Source: a virus. Taken from it: a stretch of 44,538 nucleotides of DNA. The DNA is taken from the IMG/VR virus record IMGVR_UViG_3300017756_000024, positions 1-44,538 of that record. One strand, 5' to 3'. Below are positions 35,852 to 42,599 of the stretch, in pieces. Under the pieces are notes generated by a model. It saw nothing but the letters and a program-made list of their open reading frames with translations. It ran no database searches and was not told where the DNA came from. Position 1 is the first letter of the stretch; each line of letters begins with the position of its first letter. Position numbers and translations under genes: made by a program.

Positions 35852-36149
35852 ATTACATACAGCTCCTTCTATGTATGAGAGAGAAATACATTATAATGAA
35901 GATAAAGGGCAAAAAATATACCTAATGGTAAATAGTTTTAGAGGAAAAGAATATTTGCATATAAGAAAATATTATCAAGACTTTAGCGAAGAATGGAAGC
36001 CTTCTAAAGAAGGTGTTGCTATGGAGTTAGATTTTGACAACTCAAGGGAACTATTTACAGCATTAGTCGAGATTCTTTCTCTTGCAGAAAGTAAAAAAGT
36101 TATCGAAGAAAACTTTAAAGATTTACTAGATAATATTTATCAGAATTAA
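35844..36149 (+). CDS. PC4-like single-stranded DNA-binding protein
   Basis: The 101-aa protein has a PC4/p15-like core: KIYLMVNSFRGKEYLHIRKY, then YQDFSEEWKPSKEGVAMEL and a C-terminal helix (LFTALVEILSLAESKK). The beta-sheet, IRxYY and (E)WKPxKxG features are those of PC4-type ssDNA-binding domains, which coat ssDNA or modulate transcription. It precedes the ligase gene. It could substitute for a phage SSB, since no other was seen. Confidence 0.75.
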   Translation: MIELHTAPSMYEREIHYNEDKGQKIYLMVNSFRGKEYLHIRKYYQDFSEEWKPSKEGVAMELDFDNSRELFTALVEILSLAESKKVIEENFKDLLDNIYQN

Positions 36150-36159
36150 AAAATAGTTC

Positions 36160-36188
36160 TTGACAATGATCTCAAACTCGAATATAAT
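36160..36188 (+). promoter_or_regulatory. Consensus promoter, leaderless
   Basis: TTGACA (36160-36165), 17-nt spacer, TATAAT (36183-36188), preceded by AAAAAATAGTTC. ATG begins 6 nt later (36195). Confidence 0.85.
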
Positions 36189-36194
36189 ATATGT

Positions 36195-37139
36195 ATGAGT
36201 TTGGAAAATTATCTAAAGCAATGTGACTTAGCGTACTTCAATGGACAACCATTGATCGCTGATGATGTCTATGATAGACTGAAACAGGTAGACGAAGAAG
36301 TCGGTTATGAAGATAATAGAGAGCAACGAATTGCTCACACCTTTCCTATGTGGTCTTTACAGAAAGTCTTTTCTGGCGAGACCACACCCCCGTCATGGGC
36401 AGATGATAAATCAGTAGTAGTTACACCTAAACTAGATGGGTCTGCAGTTAGCATACTCTATGTTGAAGGACAGCTAAAGATGGCTCTAACTCGTGGTGAT
36501 GGTAAGAAAGGTGTTCCAATTACAAACAAAATAAAGTATCTTGTACCTCGTCAGTTACAAACTGATGAAAAGATACTACAAATAACAGGAGAAGTAGTTG
36601 CTCCAGTCGAATTTCCTAATGCACGGAACTATGCCGCAGGCTCACTTAATCTAAAGAATGATGATGAATTTAAAGAAAGATCAGTTAATCTGACCTTTGT
36701 CGCCTACAATGTAGAACCGAATAATATGGATTTGTGGTCACACAAATTGCTGACAATCGGAGCATTGGGTCTAGCCACTGTTCTAACAGTAGACAAGTAT
36801 TATTATCCCACAGATGGAGCGGTGTGGAGACTAGACGATGTAACTGAGTTTGAGAGGCTTGGGTACACTGCACATCACCCTCGTGGTTCTTTTGCATACA
36901 AGACTCGAGAGGCCGGCGTAACTACAACCCTGCTTGATGTAGAATGGAATGTAGGTAAATCTGGAGCCGTAACACCAGTTGCAATTCTAGACCCTGTAAT
37001 CATTGATGATGCGAACATTTCTAGAGCAACCTTGCATAATGCAGGTTTCATTGAAGCCCTTGATCTTGAGATAGGGTGTAAAGTGGAAGTGATTAGAAGT
37101 GGGAAGATCATACCCAAAATCGTTAGGAGAGTTGAGTAG
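36195..37139 (+). CDS. ligA: NAD-dependent DNA ligase, N-terminal half (adenylation and OB domains)
   Basis: The 314-aa protein carries a short Ia-like start (QPLIADDVYDRLKQVDEEVG), the nucleotidyltransferase domain with active-site Lys79 (TPKLDGSAVSILY), LTRGDGKKG, ITGEVVAPVEFPNARNYAAG, and the OB fold (WNVGKSGAVTPVAIL, then SRATLHNAGFIEALDLEIG and EVIRSGKIIPKIV). The reading ends after the OB fold at residue 314. The zinc finger, HhH and BRCT domains are encoded separately at 38448-39224. Both halves are intact and have promoters, so the enzyme probably assembles from two chains. Confidence 0.93.
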   Translation: MSLENYLKQCDLAYFNGQPLIADDVYDRLKQVDEEVGYEDNREQRIAHTFPMWSLQKVFSGETTPPSWADDKSVVVTPKLDGSAVSILYVEGQLKMALTRGDGKKGVPITNKIKYLVPRQLQTDEKILQITGEVVAPVEFPNARNYAAGSLNLKNDDEFKERSVNLTFVAYNVEPNNMDLWSHKLLTIGALGLATVLTVDKYYYPTDGAVWRLDDVTEFERLGYTAHHPRGSFAYKTREAGVTTTLLDVEWNVGKSGAVTPVAILDPVIIDDANISRATLHNAGFIEALDLEIGCKVEVIRSGKIIPKIVRRVE

Positions 37140-37246
37140 TGGAGATAATTGGATTTATCTTGGGCTTTCTCATTCTCCTACTAATGGGTTGGATAACTTA
37201 TGTCAGTGCAGAAATGATCTCCGAGAAAAATAGGAGAAGAAGATGA
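37139..37246 (+). CDS. 35-aa membrane peptide between ligase halves
   Basis: GTG start at a TAGTG overlap with the ligase stop; AGGAGA lies upstream. The peptide reads EIIGFILGFLILLLMGWITY, then a basic end (SEKNRRRR). Function unknown. Confidence 0.5.
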   Translation: MEIIGFILGFLILLLMGWITYVSAEMISEKNRRRR

Positions 37247-37422
37247 TTTGGTATCCCGAAGAAATGCTCTACGAAGAGTTTAGATTATGGATTCACGAAC
37301 AGCGACGAATAGAAAAAAGACTTGGTTTCAAGTTTAAGGAAAAAGATATTGAATACTTCAGAAGAAGTATATTCGAACCAATGCTAGAGGAGTTTTATGC
37401 AGGAAAAGACAGCGAATTTTAG
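37243..37422 (+). CDS. 59-aa charged protein between ligase halves
   Basis: The protein starts MIWYPEEMLYEEFRLWIHEQ with AGGAG upstream and is helical and charged (RSIFEPMLEEFYAGKDSEF). It overlaps both neighbours. Function unknown. Confidence 0.55.
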   Translation: MIWYPEEMLYEEFRLWIHEQRRIEKRLGFKFKEKDIEYFRRSIFEPMLEEFYAGKDSEF

Positions 37423-37621
37423 AGAGATAGTATCAGAATTTAGAGAGTATGGAGTGCCTGTTGAAGGTGCTAGATTTGCTTTCATAATGTCTACGAAAGA
37501 AGGTTTTGAAGTAGATGTATACGAGGACACAGAAAAAATAAGAACAATAAAAGTACATCAGCACTCTGCTAGTTATGCAGAAGACTGTGCTGAAAATTGG
37601 TGCCAGAGAGTAATGGACTGA
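37397..37621 (+). CDS. Hypothetical protein, 74 aa
   Basis: The protein starts MQEKTANFREIVSEFREYGV with GAGGAG upstream. It has an alpha/beta pattern (FAFIMSTKEGFEVDVYED) and ends AEDCAENWCQRVMD. Function unknown. Confidence 0.6.
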   Translation: MQEKTANFREIVSEFREYGVPVEGARFAFIMSTKEGFEVDVYEDTEKIRTIKVHQHSASYAEDCAENWCQRVMD

Positions 37622-37704
37622 TGGACTTTACAACGACAATAATAGTAGCAATGTTTTTACTTTATATGTATTATAAAGAGAACGACAACGATAAATATGG
37701 ATAA
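37621..37704 (+). CDS. 27-aa membrane peptide
   Basis: TGATG overlap with the previous stop. The peptide reads MDFTTTIIVAMFLLYMYYKE followed by an acidic tail. Function unknown. Confidence 0.4.
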   Translation: MDFTTTIIVAMFLLYMYYKENDNDKYG

Positions 37705-37927
37705 AAGAACAAAACGAATACACAAAGAAACAATGTTTAGTGTACTGAGTGCTTTACTTACTCAGTTTCCATTAAACTATTTAATACTCTATATATGTAT
37801 AGAAAGGTTTGGTGTTACCAGTCCTGAGATACTATCAATAGTATCAGTTATATTTCTAACTATAAGTGCATATATTAGAGTATTTTATACACGAGTATAC
37901 TTCTCAAAGAGATACGAAGATGTATAA
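37697..37927 (+). CDS. Two-span membrane protein (DUF7220-like)
   Basis: The 76-aa protein starts MDKRTKRIHKETMFSVLSAL and has two spans (LTQFPLNYLILYICIERFG and SIVSVIFLTISAYIRVFY) with a basic end. The layout and the SxxxxxxRxxYxRxxF end resemble DUF7220-type phage membrane proteins. Function unknown. Confidence 0.6.
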   Translation: MDKRTKRIHKETMFSVLSALLTQFPLNYLILYICIERFGVTSPEILSIVSVIFLTISAYIRVFYTRVYFSKRYEDV

Positions 37928-38009
37928 TCGCCTCAAATCAGCACAGTATGGACACGGCTTTAAGTGGTTTGTCTATGCGCATAGAAATAGGATTTGGATT
38001 TTTAGATGA
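37920..38009 (+). CDS. 29-aa basic peptide
   Basis: Overlaps the previous gene by 8 nt and the next by ATGA. The peptide is MYNRLKSAQYGHGFKWFVYA, then HRNRIWIFR, aromatic and basic. Function unknown; coding status is supported only by tight overlaps. Confidence 0.4.
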   Translation: MYNRLKSAQYGHGFKWFVYAHRNRIWIFR

Positions 38010-38407
38010 AAGGTATCATTTATGGAATCAAGTTTATAGACCCCGAAACACAAGAAAAATTCCTCAAAGTAGGGATTGCTAAGTTTCGAGCAGGAAAAGT
38101 AGGACTAGGAGTTCTACAACGAGGTTCTAGTAAAGACTTCTATACACCTGACTACCAACAGTTTATTCAAAGAACTTGGACAGGTGAGTATGAAGATTGC
38201 AGAAAAATGGAGTGGGTTTTACACGAAATGTTTGCAGATGATAAGTATATACCCGATATAAAATTTGGTGGATATACAGAGTGCTTTTCAATAAACTCTA
38301 AGATACTACGATGGTTTCCGAAGAAAAGAGAAACAGCAGAAGATTGGCTAGTAAGACATCAAAATTATAATATACCCAAATCTGAGAAATCGAAAAATAT
38401 TTCTTGA
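38006..38407 (+). CDS. GIY-YIG-like nuclease domain protein
   Basis: The 133-aa protein begins MKGIIYGIKFIDPETQEKFL, then KVGIAKFRAGKVGLGVLQRG, with a later DCRKMEWVLHEMFADDKYIP and GGYTECFSI. IYGI...LKVGIA...R...E..LH..F and GYTECF match the T5orf172-like branch of GIY-YIG nucleases. Its place between the two ligase genes makes a mobile nuclease origin of the split worth testing. Its stop codon lies inside the next promoter's -35 box. Confidence 0.72.
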   Translation: MKGIIYGIKFIDPETQEKFLKVGIAKFRAGKVGLGVLQRGSSKDFYTPDYQQFIQRTWTGEYEDCRKMEWVLHEMFADDKYIPDIKFGGYTECFSINSKILRWFPKKRETAEDWLVRHQNYNIPKSEKSKNIS

Positions 38408-38432
38408 CAATGAGGTTAGTTTTATATATAAT
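38404..38432 (+). promoter_or_regulatory. Consensus promoter of the ligase C-terminal gene
   Basis: TTGACA (38404-38409), 17-nt spacer, TATAAT (38427-38432), preceded by AAAAATATTTC. The leader to the ATG at 38448 is about 9 nt and has no ribosome site. Confidence 0.85.
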
Positions 38433-38447
38433 ATATAAATAGAAAAT

Positions 38448-39224
38448 ATGAAAAGAATAGAAATCCCAACAGATTGTCCATCATGCAGTTCTGAACTAGA
38501 ACTTGTGAATGAGCAGTTATTTTGTAGGAATGACTATTGTGAAGCAAAGAATGACAAGAAGTTGGAAAACTTTGTTTCTAAATTAAAAATAAAAGGTCTT
38601 GGACCAGCAACCATGAAAAGGTTACAGGTCGAGGACATAGTGGAACTCTATAAATTAGAAAGACATGAGATTATCATGCGATTAGACTCAGAGAAGATAG
38701 GTAATAAAGTTTATGAAGAACTTGAGAAGTCGAAATCAGTAGACCTTCAAACACTTATACCCGCCTTTTCTATTCCGTTGATTGGACGATCCGTTTCAGA
38801 AAAAATATGTCGAACAGTCTCAAACATACGAGATATCAACGAGCTAACTTGTAGTGATGCAGGTATCGGCCCAAAGGCAACGGAAAATCTATTAGCATGG
38901 TTAGGCACAGAATTTTATCCTAATCACTATTTGGATTTACTTCCTTTTGATTTTACAAGTTCATATTCAGCAGTAGAAATAAAAGAAGTCAAAGGAACAG
39001 TTTGTATTAGTGGTAAGTTGAAAACTTATGCTAATAAGTCCCATGCACAAGAAGTACTTGAGAACTACGGATTTGTAGTTAAGTCAAGTTTAACAAAAGA
39101 TTGCACTCACCTTATCAATGAAAGTGGGGTTGAGTCAGCAAAAACCCAGACTGCTCGAGATCGAGGAGTCGAGATTATAACCAATATAAAATATTTAATA
39201 GGAGAATATAATGGCAGTACCTAA
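38448..39224 (+). CDS. ligA: NAD-dependent DNA ligase, C-terminal half (zinc finger, HhH, BRCT)
   Basis: The 258-aa protein starts MKRIEIPTDCPSCSSELELV. The four-Cys zinc finger uses Cys10, Cys13, Cys26 and Cys31. The helix-hairpin-helix domain (about 40-160) includes LKIKGLGPATMKRLQVED, IPLIGRSVSEKICRTV and AGIGPKATENLLAWLG. A BRCT domain follows (about 175-258: EVKGTVCISGKLKTYANKSH, CTHLINESGVESAKTQTARD). It contains everything a bacterial LigA has after the OB fold and nothing before, complementing the 36195 gene. Confidence 0.92.
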   Translation: MKRIEIPTDCPSCSSELELVNEQLFCRNDYCEAKNDKKLENFVSKLKIKGLGPATMKRLQVEDIVELYKLERHEIIMRLDSEKIGNKVYEELEKSKSVDLQTLIPAFSIPLIGRSVSEKICRTVSNIRDINELTCSDAGIGPKATENLLAWLGTEFYPNHYLDLLPFDFTSSYSAVEIKEVKGTVCISGKLKTYANKSHAQEVLENYGFVVKSSLTKDCTHLINESGVESAKTQTARDRGVEIITNIKYLIGEYNGST

Positions 39225-39924
39225 GTGGACAGATGAAAGAACTCAAAGTCTAGTAGACTTTGTAGGCAACGGCCCAGTTTCCCAAGTAATGGTTGCAGAC
39301 GCAGCTGTTGAGTTAGATACATCTTCAAGAAGTGTATCTTCAAAACTAAGAAAAATGGGCTATGAGGTAGAACTAGCTTCTGCTTCAGCAAGCAAATCTT
39401 TTTCAGATGAGCAAGAAGCAACTCTTGCAACATTTGTTGAAGACAACAGCGGTCAGTATACATATGCTGAGATTGCTGAGAACTTTGAAGGCGGAGCATT
39501 TAGTGCTAAGTCAATTCAAGGTAAAATTCTATCTATGCAGTTAACATCACATGTTAAACCTGCACCAAAGATGGAATCTGTAAAGACTTACAGCGATGAT
39601 GAAGAATCAACATTTATCAATATGGTAAATGATGGAGCTTTCGTTGAAGCGATTGCAGACTCTCTTGGTAAAAGTGTAAACTCAATCAGAGGAAAAGCAC
39701 TTTCTTTACTAAGAGCTGGCGAGATTAATGCTATACCAAAACAAGAGCATGTAAAAGGCAACGGTAAAGCAGACGTTCTTGCTGATCTAGAAATTTCTGA
39801 TATGTCAGTTGAAGATATTGCAGACGAAGTCGGTAAAACTGTAAGAGGTGTTAAAACTATGCTTACAAGAAGAGGACTAACCTGCTCAGACTACGATGGC
39901 AGCGCAAGAAAAAACATTGGCTAG
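39211..39924 (+). CDS. Tandem-HTH DNA-binding protein, paralogue family member D
   Basis: The 237-aa protein contains four related HTH units: residues 5-54 (KWTDERTQSLVDFVG..SSRSVSSKLRKMG), 64-115 (FSDEQEATLATFVED..SAKSIQGKILSMQ), 125-178 (YSDDEESTFINMVND..SVNSIRGKALSLL) and 187-232 (MSVEDIADEVGKTVRGVKTM). The (W/F/Y)(T/S)D(E/D)E...SxxSIxxK pattern is that of family members A-C. Multiple HTHs suggest binding to extended or repeated DNA sites. AGGAG precedes the ATG and a terminator follows the gene. Confidence 0.8.
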   Translation: MAVPKWTDERTQSLVDFVGNGPVSQVMVADAAVELDTSSRSVSSKLRKMGYEVELASASASKSFSDEQEATLATFVEDNSGQYTYAEIAENFEGGAFSAKSIQGKILSMQLTSHVKPAPKMESVKTYSDDEESTFINMVNDGAFVEAIADSLGKSVNSIRGKALSLLRAGEINAIPKQEHVKGNGKADVLADLEISDMSVEDIADEVGKTVRGVKTMLTRRGLTCSDYDGSARKNIG

Positions 39925-39933
39925 TTTAGCTTA

Positions 39934-39966
39934 GAGTGTGGGGATTTTCCCCGCACTCGCTTTATT
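39934..39966 (+). terminator. Intrinsic terminator
   Basis: A 10-bp stem GAGTGTGGGG/CCCCGCACTC (one T-G pair), 5-nt loop, followed by GCTTTATTT. Confidence 0.75.
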
Positions 39967-39977
39967 TGGGAGAATAA

Positions 39978-41336
39978 TTGACATTAGCATCAGCATTACT
40001 TAAACAGATTATATCACAAAGCGATTTTGTAACTTGGAATCGTTTGAAATCCCATTATCTGCCATCAACAACCTACCAAAAAATTCATGGTATAATTGAC
40101 AAGCATGTATTAAAATATCACAAGTTACCTACTTTTGAAGACCTAAAATCCAGTATCAGGTCTAGAGAATTACAAGAACAAATCTATGCAATCGAATCTG
40201 TTGAAACAGAAGTCGATCCGTATCTCCTGCTCGATTATTTAAAGAACGAGTTTGCACAGGGAGAAATACTTACTCGCATAGATGACTATATAGAGAACAC
40301 AATAACACTAGCAGACGCACAGGAAAACATTGATAGTCTGCAAGAATTAGTTGTCCAAGTGCAAGATCGAGTCGATACAAAAGACGAAGATGAAGCTATG
40401 GACACAGTAGAACTATTCGACTCAGAGGAAGACCTTACTAGTCGATTAGCGTTAGGATTGAATCAAGATTATGATTTATCCTACAAATTTTCTCCCAAAG
40501 ATTTGGTCGTTGTCGGCGCACAGCGAGGTGGAGGAAAATCATTTACCCTTTGTAATATTGCGAGAGCAGTGCAAGAAACAGGAAAGTCAGCTCTCTACTT
40601 TACTATCGAAATGGACACAAGACAGATTCTGCAAAGAATTGTCAGTATGAGTACTAATGTGCCTCTCGGTAGACTAATAGAGAAAAACTTATACCCTGAT
40701 GAATGGCAGAAAATTGCAAGGTGGTGGTCAGCCCGTTTTGATAATGGACAGGAACACTATGAGAGCTATCTCAAAGAGAAAGATTTTGATAGGTTTCATA
40801 GACTACTCACAAGAGAGAAGTTTAATAGAACTAATCAAATAGATGTAGTTTACGATCCTGCACTAACAGTAGCGAAAGTTATTAGTACAGTGCGACAGAA
40901 GCGAGCTGAGTATGATGATCTAGGGATTATCGTAGTTGATTATCTAAACCAAGTCAAGCGTCACAACGCTCCGAATCGCTCAGGTCAATATGACTGGACA
41001 GAGCAAATCGAAATATCAAAAGCATTAAAGTATTTAGCACAAGATGAAAATGTGTTAGTAGCAACTGCTGTTCAAACTAATGAGAACAATCAAGTGCGAT
41101 TCTCAAAGGGTATATTTGATGCAGTTGATGCAGCTTATCAAATATCCCATTGGGGAGACAAGGAGAACGCAATTAAGTTCACTTGTGAAAAGATGAGAAA
41201 TGATAAGATGTCTGGATTTGTGAGTGAAATTAATTGGGAAACACTAAAGATTGGACCGCATACTGTAATGGATCCAGATGAAAAAGCAGAATTAAAAGAA
41301 ACACTATCTTCAGATGAAGATGTGTATGACTTATAG
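39978..41336 (+). CDS. Replicative DNA helicase (DnaB-type)
   Basis: The 452-aa protein starts with TTG (GGGAG 5-9 nt upstream). Residues 1-130 form the helical N-terminal domain. The RecA-like motor has Walker A (GAQRGGGKSFT, about 180-190), the H1a Glu (LYFTIEMDTRQILQRI), Walker B (LGIIVVDYLNQV) and the H3/H4 region (VATAVQTNEN, then a Ser/Arg-containing segment). It unwinds the fork ahead of the polymerase; the primase and polymerase genes follow. The acidic C-terminal tail (EDVYDL) ends at the tRNA gene. Confidence 0.92.
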   Translation: MTLASALLKQIISQSDFVTWNRLKSHYLPSTTYQKIHGIIDKHVLKYHKLPTFEDLKSSIRSRELQEQIYAIESVETEVDPYLLLDYLKNEFAQGEILTRIDDYIENTITLADAQENIDSLQELVVQVQDRVDTKDEDEAMDTVELFDSEEDLTSRLALGLNQDYDLSYKFSPKDLVVVGAQRGGGKSFTLCNIARAVQETGKSALYFTIEMDTRQILQRIVSMSTNVPLGRLIEKNLYPDEWQKIARWWSARFDNGQEHYESYLKEKDFDRFHRLLTREKFNRTNQIDVVYDPALTVAKVISTVRQKRAEYDDLGIIVVDYLNQVKRHNAPNRSGQYDWTEQIEISKALKYLAQDENVLVATAVQTNENNQVRFSKGIFDAVDAAYQISHWGDKENAIKFTCEKMRNDKMSGFVSEINWETLKIGPHTVMDPDEKAELKETLSSDEDVYDL

Positions 41337-41411
41337 GGGGTGTAGCTCAGTTGGGAGAGCGACTGCCTTGCACGCAGTAGGTCGCAGGTTCGACCCCTGT
41401 CACCTCCACCA
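41336..41411 (+). tRNA. tRNA-Ala (anticodon TGC)
   Basis: A complete 76-nt cloverleaf. Acceptor GGGGGTG pairs with CACCTCC, including the G3-U70 identity pair of alanine tRNA. D arm is GCTC/GAGC; anticodon stem ACTGC/GCAGT with loop CTTGCAC (anticodon TGC); T arm GCAGG/CCTGT with TTCGACC; the CCA end is encoded. Its first G is the last base of the helicase stop codon, so it must be cut from a helicase-methyltransferase transcript. Confidence 0.96.
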
Positions 41412-41419
41412 GTATAAAA

Positions 41420-42283
41420 ATGATAAAGATAATAAACTCAGATTGTAGAAAAGCATTACAAAGTATAAAACGAAATACAGTTGATTGCTGTATAACGAGT
41501 CCACCCTATTGGAATCTTCGAGATTACAATACGGCAGAGTGGATAGGTGGTGATCCAAACTGTAATCATCAAGGAGATGATTTTAGAGCGCATGCAATAG
41601 GAAGTTCTGTAAATAGACCAAAAGAATTTTTTAAGTATGAATGTAAAAAGTGTGGAGCAGTTAGAGGGAAAGACGATCAAATAGGACTAGAAGATACTCC
41701 AGATCAGTTTATAAAGAAACTTGTAGCAGTATTTAGAGAAGTTAAAAGAACAATGAAAAATACTGGAACTCTATGGATAAATATAGGAGATAGTTACTAT
41801 AAGAAAGAACTATTAGGCATGCCATGGAGATTTGCACTAGCAATGCAAGATAGTGGTTGGTATTTAAGACAGGATATTATCTGGCATAAACCAAATCCAC
41901 TACCTGAGAGTGTAACAAGTAGATGTACGAAAGCACATGAATATTTGTTTTTATTTAGCAAAAGTCGTAAGTATCATTTTGATCACAATGCGATAAAAGA
42001 ACCTTGCATAGACGGAGAAGGTTTAAAATATAAAAGATCAGTCTGGACAATTCCTAGTGACACAAGTGCAAAAGAAGGACATTTTGCAACTTATCCACAG
42101 AAATTAGTAGAACCCTGTATATTAGCAGGCTGCCCAAAAAATGGTACAGTCTTAGACCCATTTGCAGGAACAGGCACAACAGGAATAGTTGCAGAGAAAC
42201 ATAGTAGAGATTCTATAATGATAGAATTAAGTAAAGAATATATAAAATTAATGGAGAAGAAAATTGATAGATACAATAAATAA
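41420..42283 (+). CDS. DNA methyltransferase (SPPY type)
   Basis: The 287-aa protein has motif IV ITSPPYWNLRDY (residues 25-36) near the N-terminus and motif I VLDPFAGTGTTGIVAEK near the C-terminus, the beta-class order. SPPY is typical of N4-cytosine enzymes, but N6-adenine members exist. A Cys pair (YECKKCG) and a FRAHAIGSS region form the recognition insert. No cognate restriction enzyme is visible, so it probably protects phage DNA. It starts 8 nt after the tRNA CCA, without a ribosome site. Confidence 0.9.
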   Translation: MIKIINSDCRKALQSIKRNTVDCCITSPPYWNLRDYNTAEWIGGDPNCNHQGDDFRAHAIGSSVNRPKEFFKYECKKCGAVRGKDDQIGLEDTPDQFIKKLVAVFREVKRTMKNTGTLWINIGDSYYKKELLGMPWRFALAMQDSGWYLRQDIIWHKPNPLPESVTSRCTKAHEYLFLFSKSRKYHFDHNAIKEPCIDGEGLKYKRSVWTIPSDTSAKEGHFATYPQKLVEPCILAGCPKNGTVLDPFAGTGTTGIVAEKHSRDSIMIELSKEYIKLMEKKIDRYNK

Positions 42284-42554
42284 AGTAGTAGAATGGCATG
42301 AGGATAGAAACCTCATTGATGGCGCAACAGATAAAGATCAAGTTCTAAAACTAATGCAAGAAGTAGGTGAATTATCTGATAATGTTTGCAAACAACAAGA
42401 TATAAAAGATGATATAGGAGACTGTTTAGTTATTCTTATTAATATTGCAGCGAGAAACGGAACTAACTTACAACAATGTTTAGAAGTCGCCTATGATGAT
42501 ATAAAGGATAGAAAGGGAAAAATGATCGATGGTATCTTTGTCAAGGAGTGCTAA
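42264..42554 (+). CDS. MazG-like nucleotide pyrophosphohydrolase
   Basis: The 96-aa protein starts with TTG (GGAGAAG upstream), overlapping the methyltransferase by 20 nt. The motifs KLMQEVGELSDNVCKQ (E-x-x-E-like) and DDIGDCLVILINIAARNG (ExxD-like) are the metal-binding helices of the MazG all-alpha NTP pyrophosphatase fold. It ends GTNLQQCLEVAYDDIKDRKG, the usual C-terminal pattern. It may hydrolyse modified or excess dNTPs, or ppGpp-like alarmones, during infection. Confidence 0.85.
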   Translation: MIDTINKVVEWHEDRNLIDGATDKDQVLKLMQEVGELSDNVCKQQDIKDDIGDCLVILINIAARNGTNLQQCLEVAYDDIKDRKGKMIDGIFVKEC

Positions 42555-42563
42555 AAATAGTAC

Positions 42564-42592
42564 TTGACATAAGTTCAAAAATCGAGTATAAT
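42564..42592 (+). promoter_or_regulatory. Consensus promoter, leaderless
   Basis: TTGACA (42564-42569), 17-nt spacer, TATAAT (42587-42592), preceded by AAAAATAGTAC. The primase ATG starts 7 nt later. Confidence 0.85.
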
Positions 42593-42599
42593 ATATATT

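Noticed and set aside
39978-41336. Helicase as a T7 gp4-like primase-helicase fusion
   Set aside because: The N-terminal 130 residues have no zinc finger or TOPRIM motifs; a separate primase gene with both is present at 42600.
41336-41411. tRNA gene as an attachment site for integration
   Set aside because: No integrase gene is nearby and no duplicated tRNA fragment was seen in the window.
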